NCBI GenBank assembly: GCA_033557685.1
Contig: JAWQRN010000100.1
Coordinates: forward strand, 1 to 38,891
Source of the DNA: Sperchopsis tessellata
Taxonomy: Eukaryota; Arthropoda; Insecta; Coleoptera; Hydrophilidae
Reading direction: 5' to 3'
Length of the DNA stretch: 38,891 nt
Numbering within the stretch: position 1 is the stretch's first letter; every line of letters begins with the position of its first letter. The position numbers and the translations under genes were made by a program. This document shows, in pieces, positions 1 through 11,440 of this stretch. The notes under the pieces are model-generated. The model had not been told where the DNA came from. It made no database searches and saw nothing but the letters and a program-made list of their open reading frames with translations.

Positions 1-52
<52 letters not shown>

Positions 53-62
53 GGTATATATA
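1..62. repeat. (AT)n microsatellite at window edge
   Basis: The window opens in an uninterrupted AT dinucleotide run of about 42 bases, followed by a degenerate continuation to about 62. It is a simple repeat with no coding content, and its true length cannot be seen because it is cut by the window edge. Confidence 0.95.
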
Positions 63-1039
63 ATAGTATTAGATACTTATCTGCCTGCTCCCGTAAAAGT
101 GTAGCCAAATTTATCGACAGTTTTATACTATTCGAAAATACCACCAATCCGGCAGAAAAAGCACAAATTCCAAGTGGAAAACTAAGATGAATACTTCCTA
201 TAATTACATATCTGAATGTGCTCCCCTGAAGAGTTAAACACAGTTGCAGATAAATTACTAAATTAATTTTTTCTTGAAATACTTTCGATCGCTTTTTCAA
301 ATTTAGTACTCATCTTTGATTAACTGATATATACTGGATAATGTCACTTCAAGGTCACATGACTATTTTACATTTCAGAACGTTTTTATTGGGTCATAAA
401 CATAGACTTGTTTGTCTCTTAGTATTTTGTTCTAAAAATGCATTAAAGACAAACAAATAAGATCTAAATCTTAATTTTGTTTAAATGAAAGACCAAAAAC
501 TAATTTTTAGCCTACCTTTGAGATGATATTTTTTGCTGGTTTGCTTATAAACCATTAAAAATGTATGATGAGTAGAATAAAAACGTGATCTTGAAAGAAG
601 CTGTTTTTCAAAACCGACAAAATTAAGTCAGTAAGCAGAAAATCATCAAACATGATTGCATATAATTTGTAGAGCGTAACTTAAAGGAATCACAACTTAT
701 TTTTAAAAATCTGCACTTTGAAGTTCATCTTCAACGAAGTCTTTATCCCGGTAGTGACTGTTCAGGGGTCCATTTTCGGACACATGATTATAGTTTATAG
801 AATGTTTATAGAACATTTTCGTCTTATTTTTCAAATAGAATCTGCTCCTTTTCTGTCATATAATAAAGTCCGGAGACCCTGTATATTAATGTATATTGAT
901 TATTTACCAGAAAAAACATAGACCAATATATTTTTTTTATAATTTCCTTATACGACAAAATGAATTTAAAAATAACGCATTTAAGCAATAATTTTCGAAA
1001 AATATCTAGAAGTGCCATCCTACCTCCTAGTAGGCCCCA
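63..1039. other. No recognisable gene
   Basis: AT-rich DNA. The short open frames here (for example 718-921) are overlapped by equally long frames on the other strand, start in arbitrary places, and show no family motif or splice-supported extension. I see nothing I can support. Confidence 0.6.
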
Positions 1040-1120
1040 CATTCTTAATGCACTTACGGCCCCGTGCTCGCTAAATTCGTCACTGGATCTCCACGCATCA
1101 AATCATTATGTACGCCACTG
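1040..1120 (-). mobile_element. hAT-like terminal fragment
   Basis: Read on the minus strand from 1120, the sequence starts CAGTGGCGTACATAATG. The CAGTGGCG start is typical of hAT-type non-autonomous element ends. GC-richer text containing a GGGCC core follows, unlike the AT-rich surroundings. Only one end is recognisable, and the matching terminus and 8 bp target duplication were not identified. It may be a solo end of a decayed MITE. Confidence 0.4.
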
Positions 1121-1974
1121 ATTAAAGACGATTTTTTTACACAGAGCAAATAACACGACATTTTCGATATTTCTTAATAATTGCATAGCAATCGTTTTGT
1201 TCAATCAAGATATAATTTCCTATAGGATCTGTCATATAAATATGTCCTTGCCTCGTTATCGAGAATCTATGAGTAAGTCTTCCACAATCATAATTCTCTA
1301 TTTCCGTATTACGTGACAATATTTTTATTACATTATTGACATTGTTATTAACATCCACTCAAACATAACACGCGGAATATCGATTAAAAGGAAAATGTAT
1401 GTTTTAGGTTACTAACACCTGCTTAATGTATCTAAATCAGTAAGTAATTAAGTTAAAAGATCAATTTTAAAAAGATGTTATAGGTCTTTTAATAGCTTAT
1501 ATATTTCTTGAAATAGTTTCAGATTTTGTTATTTGTTTTTCATATACGTGATATAATATAAAAATGTCGATCCTAATTTCAAAACTTGAGAAGCGTCTGG
1601 AGAATATAACAGACAGACCACCATAGGCGCAATATATGTCATTTAAACTCCAAATTTGAACATTATCTTTGAGAAATTCACGACGGAAAGTAACTGTGCT
1701 TTGCAGACCTCTGCCAAAACATTTACTGTTGAATGAGTTAAGTCGTACTGATTTTATTTTTTTGATTTGGAAATTGTAGCACAACAAAAAGCGAAGACCG
1801 CACCTTAAAGTACTTACATTTTGGAGAAGCATGGAAGCAGGACATCCAGGAAAATCAGTTATTGAAAAACATACAATAGTGCGACCTGACATTATAAAAT
1901 ATAGTAAGATTACAACTAAAATATAATATATTTTCTTTTTTCTTATTTATTACAGTAAGTATTAAGCATATTAT
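1121..1974. other. No recognisable gene; long chance frame on minus strand
   Basis: The longest open frame is 131 codons on the minus strand (1497-1892). Its translation is rich in Ser, Phe, Arg and Cys without a domain, repeat or signal that I recognise, and it has no convincing splice signals. I treat it as chance or as part of an unidentified repeat, not as a gene. Confidence 0.5.
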
Positions 1975-2033
1975 TAACAGGCGAGGCCCTATAAGTGCGG
2001 GGCCTTTGACGTTTATTAGAAACTCCGCCACTG
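1975..2033 (-). mobile_element. Second hAT-like terminal fragment
   Basis: Read on the minus strand from 2033, the sequence begins CAGTGGCGGAGTTTC and then carries a GGCCCCGC block, like the fragment ending at 1120 in the same orientation. CAGTGGCGGA is the commonest start of hAT-type MITEs in animals. No partner end is visible, so this is a solo or 3'-truncated end. Confidence 0.45.
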
Positions 2034-3124
2034 AATGTCTTAGGTGCTATCGCATATATGAAATATTTTACAAATTCATGTTTATTTTTATCCTACAAGT
2101 GTACAACTACTTAAAAGCTTGTAATTAATTAAAATGAGAGTTATCAAATATTGAAACATTACCAAAATAAAAGTTGAAGCCTTGATTTATAGTGTTTGCA
2201 TTCGTCAATATAACTAAGTGATGATGATGTTTAACATTCTAATGGATTGCCTTATATTGTATCCGGTGCTCTCCAAAAGATATGTTGACACAATATGTAA
2301 CAGAGGAGCGCCTTCCTTCGAATTACTTAAAATATGTTTTTCTTTCAGGATTTAGTCAAGGAGAAGAATAAATATGATAACTAGGATATTAAGTGGGTGA
2401 GTTCTATTTTAAGATTATATCTATATACAGTTTGCACAAATCACGTAATTGGCAACTACTCATAGTTGTTACTTTCTCCTGTGTGAAATACCAAATGCAA
2501 TCCACTGATAATAGTCCTGGCATATGTCCTTTAACAACTGATAAAATGCAAATTATAAATTGCAGATTTATTTGAACTTATAAAAAGCTATATGATGTCT
2601 ATATGTACATTATCTACAAAGACTGTTATGTGCAAACAGAGTACAGATAATAAAATTAAAAATAATGAAATAGTGAACCATCTAATACGAATTTGTAAGT
2701 AATGACAATTTGAACTTGGAGAGCGACAGATACTTTCTCCAAATTATTAAGAGGAATGAGACTTGGATACATTGTTGGAACTTTACACTATACAGCATCC
2801 TATACAATGGGTTCATAAGGACTCTCCACCACTAATAACGTTTGCAGAAAAATAAAGACTTAATTTTATATATAGCATAATTACGCCCAAATAACTATAA
2901 TTCTAGCTGCCCTTCTTTAAAATGCGTCTTCTCCTCGTAAATATTTTTAGTCTTTTGTTATACATACCCAGATATCTTCCTTCTTCTTAAAATTCATCCT
3001 GACCTTAAATTGTATTTTGAATTAACTCATGAGAAAAACAAATTGCTATATTACTTATTGTTTATCTGAAGAGCTGTAGACGTACACGGTGATTTAATAT
3101 ATTTTGACTTAACTTACTTAACCT
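2034..3124. other. No recognisable gene
   Basis: AT-rich non-coding DNA. The open frame 2393-2575 shows no homology that I recognise. The only notable text is simple AT-rich sequence running up to the inverted-repeat element that starts at about 3125. Confidence 0.6.
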
Positions 3125-3445
3125 TAACTCTTTCATTTTAAGAATTATAAAAAAAGTTAAATACAAAAGTTGTAAGGTGTCATCTATAGATTTTTTAAAT
3201 ACTACTAAAAAATAATTGCCGGCATAGGTCACGTGATATAAGAATGGAGGTGATTTTTTCAAGGGAACACCTCTATATTTTTACATTTTCTATTAGATCC
3301 TTTTTTTCTAATTACAAATATGGGTAGAAAGGTCTAGCTGTAAAAGTTTTTGATATATTGGACCTTGAAAATGCTCTAAATAGCTTTGTTTGTTTCTTTA
3401 TTGCCGTTGTTGTTGTTTGACATTTGTTAGTATTATTTCATCAAA

Positions 3446-3627
3446 ATGGGTTACATAGAAGCCGAAGAGTATTTTCCCTTTAAAAACAATAAAAATAAAA
3501 AACCGGCAAGAAGAGGGTATATAAGATTATACCCAAATCGCCCAGCTCCCAATGAAAACACATTTTTTAATACTTATAGAAATTTGATATATACTAACAG
3601 TCTTAAAAGAAAAATTCGAAGCACTAC
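3446..3627 (+). pseudogene. Inverted second copy of transposase N-terminus
   Basis: This plus-strand frame begins with ATG and encodes the same start as the minus-strand transposase at 4610, with matching stretches such as GYIEAEEYFPF, KNNKNKKPARRGY and LYPNRPAPNENTFF. Similarity ends at about 3627, where the inverted arm stops, and the frame then reads into unrelated sequence that is antisense to the transposase C-terminus. It is half of the inverted repeat, not a separate gene. The substitutions between the copies show that they diverged after duplication. Confidence 0.75.
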
Positions 3628-3654
3628 ATTTTGCTACTGCATGAGGGTTTATAG

Positions 3655-4610
3655 CTATACAAATTGTTCAAAATGGCTACCATTATTTAAAACATATAGT
3701 TCATATCTTCTTCTTAATTTTTTTTGGCGGCAGTTTGAAACAGCATTATTGATGTCCCAGCTTAAATCATAAATTTCCCCCCTAATCTTATTCTTAATAG
3801 TTTTAACACTCTTGAAATTATTACTTTGTCCTTTAAAAATTCCCACAAAAATGCATCCAAAGGTGTTATATAGAAGATGTTTGGTGGGCATGGAATGGGT
3901 CTGCCATTACCAATCCAAACGACATGTTAACCATTTAAATGCTCCCGAACCTACAAAACATTATGTGTGAAAATTTTTGATCCAAAAGCTGCCTACCTCT
4001 GGAATAATCATTTCTAGATATGTTTCCCATGTTAAGTTATAATCAAAATATAGACCCAATAACTTATCAGAGCTTTTACACGGTTTCCACTAAGAAACAA
4101 CATTCATATAGACCCTATAACTTCATTTAGGAAAATACCACACCAAACTTTAATAGATTTTCTACCGGACTTTTTATTCGACCAAATGTTCTTTTTCATT
4201 GATTTTTGTTCTCCCACAAACGTCTATTTTTTCTGTTAAAAATCCCAGTTGTGGAAAACGACGATTAATCTCTCCATAGGATGTGTTAGGGTTTACATCC
4301 AGTTTTTGGAGCATTTGCTGGAAAAAAACATTTTTTCCGCTTTTTGATCTTCTTTATAAGAGTAAATTATATCATAGTTACCTTCAAAATGAATCAAAAT
4401 ATCAAGATATTCATTTTCGTTTGCTCTAGTGCTACGTCGTTTTCTTTCAAGACTGTTAGTGTCTCTCAAATTTCTATAAGGATTTAAAAATGTGTTTTCA
4501 TTGGGAGCTGGGCGATTTGGGTATAATGCTATATATTCTCTTCTTGCAGGTCTTTTATTTTTATTGTTTTTTAAATAAAGGAAAAACATTTCGGCTTCTA
4601 TGTAAACCAT
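3655..4610 (-). pseudogene. DUF4817-type mariner-like transposase, broken
   Basis: The protein starts at 4610 and its reading frame is open to 4293. The N-terminal helix-turn-helix region fits the DUF4817 family of arthropod mariner-like transposases, with key stretches YIALYPNRPAPNENTF and RNLRDTNSLERKRRST. After 4293 the frame is broken repeatedly, but family landmarks can be followed: a KINEKEH segment, a Trp-Glu-Thr-Tyr-Leu segment near 3990, a GNGRPIPWPP-like block near 3895, then DAFLWEFLKDKV-like text. A C-terminal end resembling the family's NNGxHFE finish stops at 3655. The catalytic acidic residues cannot all be placed with confidence. It is a dead copy. Confidence 0.75.
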
Positions 4611-4987
4611 TTTGATGAAATAATACTAACAAATGTCAAATAACAATAATGGTAATAAAGAAGCAATACTGTCATAGATCATCAGCCAAAACCTACTACA
4701 CTTCTGTCAGTAACAAACTTTAAAATAATGCATATTAAAGCATTTTCAAGGTCCAATATGTCAAAAAGTATTACAGCTACACCTATCAACCTTATTTGAA
4801 ATTAGAAAAAAGGATCTAAAAGAAAATGTAAAAATATACAGGCTGTTCTTTTCAAAAAAATCACCTCTATTCTTATATCACGTGACATATGCATAGGGCA
4901 ATAGTGTTTTTAGTTGTATTTAGAAAAATATAGATGAAACTCTACAAGTTTTAACTTTTTTTTATAGCTGTTCTAACAAAAGAGTTA

Positions 4988-6404
4988 CTGGGGGGGGGGA
5001 AATATAGAGAATAATCCTATACGTGTTGGAACTGCATAGTGCAACCATATGATATAGTCTTTTTTAAAATACAAAAATTGGTGGAGTTTGTAGCGACCAA
5101 TATACGCATATTTGTTTATGTTAAGAATTAGGAAAAAATTTTAGCGTTTTAGGAATAAATCTGAGTACATTATTGAGGTAGAAAAAAATAATTGCAACAT
5201 TAATTGTGTACCAGATATGATGTATATACTTTTATTCAATTGGACTACGTGTTTTTTTACTTACAATATAGAAAATGAAGTTCTCATTAGAAATCTGTAA
5301 AGGAGTCCAAGCACCACCAACATTACATTATAATTTATCTTTCTCTCTTCCGTGAATGATGCTAGCCGGAGTACATATTTAGGTACTTCGTAATTTGGAA
5401 TTTTAAAAATCCGGAATAATCTACTTTATTGATTCAATTTGTTTTGCTTTTTCATGACTAATCAAACCATCTATTAATCAAATAATCGATTAATCAAATA
5501 ATTGATTAGACAAGTAATTAATTAAATGTATGATTCATTGTCATGTAAACAGGAGTGAATTTTTCGTAAGTAAAATGGATAATATTATAGCTTACCGTAG
5601 GCATATTGGTGCAAGATCTCATCTCGAGGATAGCTGCAGACTGATATGTGGCAATCTTTATGTATGAAATAATAGAAGTGGTTCTTTGGTTTGAGAAGAT
5701 GAGTACAGTATTAGTACACATAATATATTTGTAAAGTATGCACTAATTTGCATACACGAATATAATAATGTCGCTTATACGAAATGTAAATACTTATAGA
5801 AATTTAAAATTTGTAACAGCAACACAACTCTGCCAACACAATGTACAGTTACAATGGCATGAACTTGCCACTATTAACGGCGTGCATCCTTTGTGAAGAC
5901 ATACCAAAAATGAATGTGTGGCATTATAAGAAAAACTAAAACTAAGAATAGTAAGAGCAGCTAAGGACGAGGGTTAATTTTAAGAAACAAAGAGAAGAAC
6001 CTTTTTGATGATGAGACGTTGAAAGTTCCCCTTGGAATTTAGAATAGAAAATACCCGCAGGATTTAATTAAAACTGGATGAACATCGACAATCCTTCTTG
6101 TCCTCCAACTTAGAAGTGGTGTGAATAGCTCAGTGCATTTGGACTTATGTGGTAGAGCGTCCCAAGATATATTAGGAGATAAGCAATAGTACGTTGATGG
6201 TGCTTAAATGAAGAAAAGTCAAGAAACCAATGTACGGCTCCTGAGGAATGTATTTGTCTGGGAAGTGAAGTCATACTTTTATATATACTAAATGAGCATT
6301 TCGGGAAATTTCTTTCCATGGAACAAATTTGAATGAAATAATAATTATGATTAAAAAAATAAAAAATATTGTCGTTCCATAAACTTCTTTATTATATAAG
6401 TAAT
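4988..6404. other. No recognisable gene; G-run and AT-rich repeats
   Basis: A run of ten G residues lies at 4990-4999. A short AT-rich tandem stretch built from variants of TTAATCAAATAAT lies at about 5470-5530. The frames at 5518-5721 and 6110-6319 (minus) have no recognised motif. No exon can be supported. Confidence 0.55.
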
Positions 6405-6450
6405 ATCGCGACCGCTTTCGACCACATTAGGTCATTCTTAAGCTAAAACA
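6405..6450 (-). other. Small hairpin followed by GAAA
   Basis: Read on the minus strand, this is TTAAGAAT, then a stem-loop with stem GACC/GGTC, then GAAAGCGGTCGCG. The layout (a TGA/TAAGA block, short hairpin, then GAAA) resembles the motif in the MITE at 15801-16186, although the stems differ. It probably marks the end of a repeat extending toward 6340. I cannot name the element. Confidence 0.35.
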
Positions 6451-7498
6451 CAATACAGTAATTCGCGACTTGCAAACAATTAATTAAAAAACCGCAATCC
6501 TACCTTTTGTGTTAGAGAAGGCAACAACACAACAAACCGGTGTCACCAGACCAACCAATTTGATCTGATTTAAATAATAATTATTTCTTTAAATGTTGGA
6601 CATTTTTGTCGTTTACATTTGCGGTCTATTAGGTTAGGATACCTACCGAGTTCATCAAACCAGGATGAGATCGTGATTATCAAGCATTTTTTTACCGAAT
6701 CGAGTCGAATTAAATTGCCTTGAATTTATCTTTTAAACGTAATACATGTATGTAGAGGCTTCTATCATATCCTAGACAATTAGGCTTATACATTTTATGC
6801 TAACAATTTAATTCAATATTTAATAATTGCTTTGCATGTGCCATACGAACATATATTTCTATGTTTCACGGATAAACTGCTGCAATCTGCTTTACATTTC
6901 TCATTACAAAGATACATAAATACCTATGTAATGAGTATCTATCAGTTTGTATGTACTTCAACTAAATGGTTGAATCAAATTATAGTTTGATTAGATTAAA
7001 TATCGACTATTTTATTTTGCAACTGGTCCAGAGCTATAAATTAGATAAATATTTCATCCCACAGGTGTACAGCTGGCGACGAGGATGATATAAATCGTAT
7101 GAAACCGTGCCTTTCATAATTTTCTTTGAACACAGGTACTTTATTCATGTTTATTTCACCATTCAACATGATTTACATGAACCAAAATTTTTATCAGTCA
7201 ACATTTTATTTCTGTACAATTGAACTTTTTACAGTTCCTCATTAAACAAATTAAGAAACAATTATAAATATTTCAAAAATAGTCAGTACAGCAAACAGTG
7301 GAGCACGCAAAAGGCCCAACCCCAATAAAGTAATCCCTGCGGTAGTAATAATAAACTATGTCTTGTGGAAAACTCAATATGGGCTTCACTTCTTGTATCA
7401 TAAAGAAAGACAATCCTATGACTCCATTTTGCAATCCCGTCTTCTGTCGCTTACCTTACCACACCACTTCAACTAGAAAAAAAATGGAACAAACTGTT
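6451..7498. other. No recognisable gene; possible LTR/primer-site relic
   Basis: TGGCGACGAGGATG at 7074-7087 looks like the primer-binding region that follows the LTR in some insect gypsy-type retrotransposons. No gag or pol coding sequence follows and no LTR pair was found. The frame 7358-7585 is antisense to the mariner relic and has no support. Confidence 0.3.
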
Positions 7499-7800
7499 TT
7501 ATTGCTTTTCGAAATAGTCGCCTTTAAGATGTATACGCTTTTGCATGCTTTCGAACCAATTATCGAAATATTTTTTCCACTCTGAAGTTAGTATCTCAAA
7601 AACATGATTTTTGAAGGCTTCAACAGATTCTTGAGGTGATGAAAATCGCTGTCCACGCATTTTTTTGACATTGGGGAACAACAAAAAGTCGTCATACGAT
7701 AAATCAGGTGAATGCGGTTAACGAGACATTAATTCGATGTTTTTCTCCTTCAAATAATCAATTGTTTGAAGTGCTGTGTGAGAGCTGGCGTTGTTGCATG
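7499..7800 (-). pseudogene. Mariner transposase C-terminal relic
   Basis: On the minus strand the C-terminal part of a classic mariner (DD34D) transposase is readable. It runs from NNASSHTALQTIDYL through an in-frame stop (about 7718), PHSPDL, and FPNVKKMRGQRFSSPQES to the end FESMQKRIHLKGDYFEKQ. Mariner enzymes carry HDNA at the second catalytic position. Here the Asp is replaced by Asn and the preceding His by Cys. The third-Asp region is present as SPDLSYDDF. Upstream of 7800 the similarity stops abruptly, so only about the last third is present. No terminal inverted repeat was seen. Confidence 0.8.
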
Positions 7801-9577
7801 TAGCACATCAAGGTGCAGAAAAGCTTTCATATTTGGAAGAACACTAATGTTGTAATTTTTACTATCATTAAAGTAAGATATAAATCTCTTTCTCTTTATA
7901 AACATCTTGTCAGTAAAACAATCGGAATTAAGTAACCGCGCAGTTCTGCAGACTTCACACATTGGTAAATAGCCGATTGCAAATATCACTACATACAAAA
8001 CTTACCATTTACCTGGCTATATTTCACCTGATACTCAAGTACGGTTCCGATTCCGTGTCGTACGAACCTATGCTCCGAATTTAAAAAAAAAAACTTTTTT
8101 TGGCTAAGTAAGCACAATCACAAATTCAAATATTTCCATCTTATGATAACTTCTTAACTTTAAAGGTTAATTTATTACGATCGCTTACAGTGTGTGGAAA
8201 ATATTATATTATTTTTAAACGCCGTTTATTTTATTTTATTATTATTTGTAACGCCAGTAACGTCCAACAATGGATTCTTCTTATTCTGAACAAATGCACG
8301 TATTTAAACAATTTGACTAAGTGTTTACGGTGACTTTAGTGAAATAGACGCACGCAATAATATCAATATCAGCGGATGCAAAAAATAATTAATTTCAGTG
8401 GTAAACATACGATGGCTACACATTCCAAAAGTATTGGAATTGATAACAAATGTCGGAATTTACTATGATTTAGTTGGTGACGATCCTCAAAAATAGAATA
8501 TAATACAAATAAATATTATATTTTTACCAGGACAACTTCAGAAGTATCTTAAAACTATTGTTTGTTGTTCGTTTGTTTATTTAACGTAGACTTATTTCAA
8601 ATCAATCACCGACGCCAGGGATTAGGCTCCTACACCTTGAAATTTTTCCTCACCAATGTTCCAACTGGAACTCGGTTCTTTAACGTGCAAGTGGTCTTTA
8701 TTTATCTACAGTTTTAAGTGTAATGAATAAATATATATATTTTTGGTAACTGTGTTTTTGTTTTAGAAAAATATGAAATTAAGGACTACCGTAAAGACCC
8801 TGCACCATTTGTTTCGGAAAGTAATTTCTTTAGATAGATTAAATATTAAGAATTTGTCGGGATAATAGCATATAAGAAACAACAAATTACGCAAAATCGA
8901 ATCTTATATTTCTTTACTCCATATAAAATTTAAATCAGTAACGGATCCTGTTATTGATCTCTGTATAGATGAATATTTGGTACTATGGAAATTAAAGCTT
9001 AGTTTCAAGCACACCACCCAACAGGCAAAGATTTTGGTATAAAATGATTACAGACAAAGAAAATATGAAGAGCCTTGGAATCTGGATCTGTTAGCACAAC
9101 TCTCTTGAATCCATACGTAGATAAATGCCATTCACCTTATGTTGATAACTGTTTTTAACAGCTCAAAGCTCAAAGTTATAATAGATCTATTAACTAGGAG
9201 AACTGGAATTTGTTGTACCGTGTAGTATCAGCTAAGCGAAATACTTTGCAACACAAATGGAGAAGTGTGAAGTTGCCTATAGCAAACTCAAAATATGTTG
9301 GCTAAAACATCGCATGTCGAAAAAACACATACATTTTCTGACAAATGCATACAGATATTGTGCATACATGTACCAGCATAGGCATAGAAAACATGGTGGG
9401 CCTTCGAATATTTAGATCAATTTGTACAAACCTCTTGAATCCATGCCTAGATCAATGCCATTCACTTTATATTGATAACTGGGATACCAAAGTTATGCCA
9501 GCATACTAAAAAAAATATATCATATTGAAAAGAAAATGGGATAGTAGAAAAACAAATAGTAGGTGCTTCAGTACGTA
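7801..9577. other. No recognisable gene; contains a dispersed direct repeat
   Basis: The minus frame 7750-7998 only overlaps the mariner relic. A roughly 54 bp direct repeat occurs at about 9097-9150 and 9426-9480, sharing CTCTTGAATCCAT, ATGCCATTCAC and TTGATAACTG with several substitutions. The rest is AT-rich sequence without coding signal. Confidence 0.55.
9097..9480. repeat. 54 bp direct repeat pair
   Basis: Two diverged copies in the same orientation, about 329 bp apart, share CTCTTGAATCCAT, TAGAT.AATGCCATTCAC and TTGATAACTG. The second copy sits about 100 bp before the foldback element at 9578. The pair could be an internal duplication of a larger repeat or arms of a decayed element. 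No protein is encoded between the copies. Confidence 0.65.
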
Positions 9578-10040
9578 TACTTCCACGGCCACAGTAAATA
9601 TCTTCAGATTTTCCGGGAGATAATCTTGTATTGACTTTTGTTTTTGCCGATACTTCGTCCATCGTTGCAGGGGACATTATCAAGACATGCAGCTCTTTAA
9701 AGTCCTAATTATAGATGGCCATGTAGCTCTGAAAAGTGCTAGATGTAGGTATCGACCAGCTCTAAAAACTGCTAATAATAGAATAATATTTAGCTCTCAC
9801 AAGTGCTAGTCAAGAAATAAAATTGTTTTATTTCTTGACTAGCACTTCTGACAGCTACGTGTTATTCTATTATTAGCACTTTTTAGAGCTGGTCGGCATC
9901 AACTTTTCTGAGCTACATGGCAATCTATAATTAGCACTTTTAAGAGCTGCATGTCTTGATAATGCCTCCTGCAATGATGGACGAAATGTCGACAAAAACA
10001 AAAGCCAACACACAGTTATCTCCCAGAAAACCTGAAGATA
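9578..10040. mobile_element. Foldback element with 34 bp subrepeats, copy 1
   Basis: The two arms, about 9600-9822 and 9826-10040, are reverse complements over some 215-223 bp, separated by only three bases. Within the left arm the block AGCTCT-(5 nt)-GTGCTA recurs at 9691, 9725, 9758 and 9792, a strict 33-34 bp period, and the right arm mirrors this. Most blocks end in GCTA and many start TAGC, making each subrepeat itself weakly palindromic. The architecture (long inverted repeats made of short direct repeats, little or no loop) is that of Drosophila FB/Galileo-type foldback elements. No transposase is present. Confidence 0.8.
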
Positions 10041-11347
10041 AAAAGAGTAGGTGAGTTTTTCAACTGCCTTAACGAAATCTATCAAGTGGTACAAAACATC
10101 TTTCTTTCACATGTTGATCTTGCTATTCTAAACGCTGATTTAATATTTCTCATGAAAACAGAAAAAAATTAATTAGGCTGACTCTGTTTCTATTCAATTA
10201 TAAGTCACATTTTGACAAGACAGAAGTATACAATTCAAGCCATAGGCAGTCATCTTTGTAAACACACAAGATCACTACAAAAAGTGTGTGTACGAGTATG
10301 TGTAAAATCAACGTGTCATTTTTTGTGTATCACTGTTTCTAGCAGTATCATACCAAGTTAAAAGTATTTGTTTTTGAAAATATGAACTTTCTATGCTATG
10401 TTATACAGTTATATAATGGTAATAAATTATCTTCTTTTCCATTTTAACCCTCACTGTCTTATTATAAACTCACTAGTCAAATGAAAAGAACACCGAACAT
10501 TTAAATCTATCAACATTTGATAGGATCAGAGTTTACTGTTAAAGAAATGTGCTGGAAGAAGTGAGTGAAAGCAAATACTTTATGTGTATGAAGCAAAAAA
10601 ACATGTGTTATATTTTTACAACTTTTAAGTATTCGCAATAAAAGTAGTGCACACTAAATCAACTATGAAAATATGATGGAAAATATTTACAAATTCGCAC
10701 CTTTAACTCCTCTATTTGAGAAAAAGGTGAGTTGTCGATAGAGTTATAAACTGCAGAGATTTTATAGATTACAAACAGCTGGAATTGAAAACAAACTCAT
10801 TTTACGTCAGGAGTCAAAGCATATCATCTAAAAATATACCACATCCGTAATTGTTTATACTGACAAGATGGAGTATCGCAATAGTTTGAAACTCGGGAAT
10901 TAAGAAAACTAAACTCTTTTTAAACATACAATATGTAAAAGTATCCAGTTTTAGATTCGATATAATTTTTTTAAAAAGTTTTGGAAGCGAAAATTATAAT
11001 AAAAAAGTATGTTACAGAAAACCGTGCGCTAGCTTTTTGAGGTCAGTAAGCACAAATATCTATTAAAAATTAATGTTCGACTATGAAATAAATGATTTCA
11101 AGGCCAAAACACGGAATAAGAACACTTTTTTGAGAATATTTGATTAATCCAATTGAGCAAATTAGAAATACATATTAAAACAAAGTAAAAGCTAAATATT
11201 TATATATTTTTTTCTAATCACCACGGTAACCAGAGACGTAATATGCAGGTGGTGGTGTAATATTTTCAGTGATTTATTAAGTTTCGAATATATCGTTACG
11301 CGTAGTGTTGCCAAACGCTTTATTAAAAGCATCATCATGCACTCAAC
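10041..11347. other. No recognisable gene
   Basis: AT-rich non-coding DNA. It may contain an intron or upstream flank of the receptor gene, whose 5' exon was not found. No open frame with recognisable content and no convincing repeat structure was seen. Confidence 0.5.
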
Positions 11348-11440
11348 CAGTGGCGCACCCACACAAGGATGCAAGTGGTGCACCGCATCCGGGCGGTAGC
11401 ATTCGGGGGCGGCAAGAATTTCAGTTTCAGTGTATAAATA
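11348..11440 (+). mobile_element. hAT-like terminal fragment (left end)
   Basis: The sequence starts CAGTGGCGCACCCACAC and continues with GC-rich text (GCATCCGGGCGG, CGGGGGCGGC), in strong contrast to the flanks. The start matches the CAGTGGCG ends at 1120 and 2033 but in the opposite orientation. The partner end is not visible. It is a decayed non-autonomous element or an end fragment of one. Confidence 0.45.

Larger units (their letters stand above)
3125..4987 (-). mobile_element. Mariner/IS630-like element with ~0.5 kb inverted arms
   Basis: Two long inverted arms bound this unit: 3125-3626 and 4427-4987. Both outer ends read TAACTCTTT inward, and the arms share blocks such as the one around TCACGTGATATAAGAAT. 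The left arm is shorter because of an internal deletion of about 60 bp. The arms include the transposase start codon and the first 60 or so codons, so the DNA-binding region occurs twice in opposite orientation. The rest of the transposase (minus strand, 3655-4427) lies in the loop. The layout suggests one near-complete minus-strand copy plus an inverted 5' part of a sister copy, or a rearranged foldback derivative. A run of ten G residues follows the right end. Confidence 0.75.

Noticed and set aside
1497..1892. 131-codon minus-strand open frame
   Set aside because: No recognisable domain, low-information composition and no splice or promoter support. Frames of this length arise by chance or within repeats.
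6115..6165. tRNA-like words (TAGCTCAGTG and GTAGAGCGTC)
   Set aside because: The A-box-like words are interrupted by about 15 bases, and no T-arm or acceptor pairing follows.
7060..7090. LTR retrotransposon junction
   Set aside because: Only a 14-base primer-site-like word was found. There is no LTR pair, polypurine tract or gag/pol text in either direction.
9691..9810. CRISPR-like appearance of regular 33-34 bp repeats with variable spacers
   Set aside because: The repeats are diverged, occur mirrored in an inverted arm, and lie in a eukaryotic intron-and-transposon setting with no cas genes. They are subrepeats of a foldback element.
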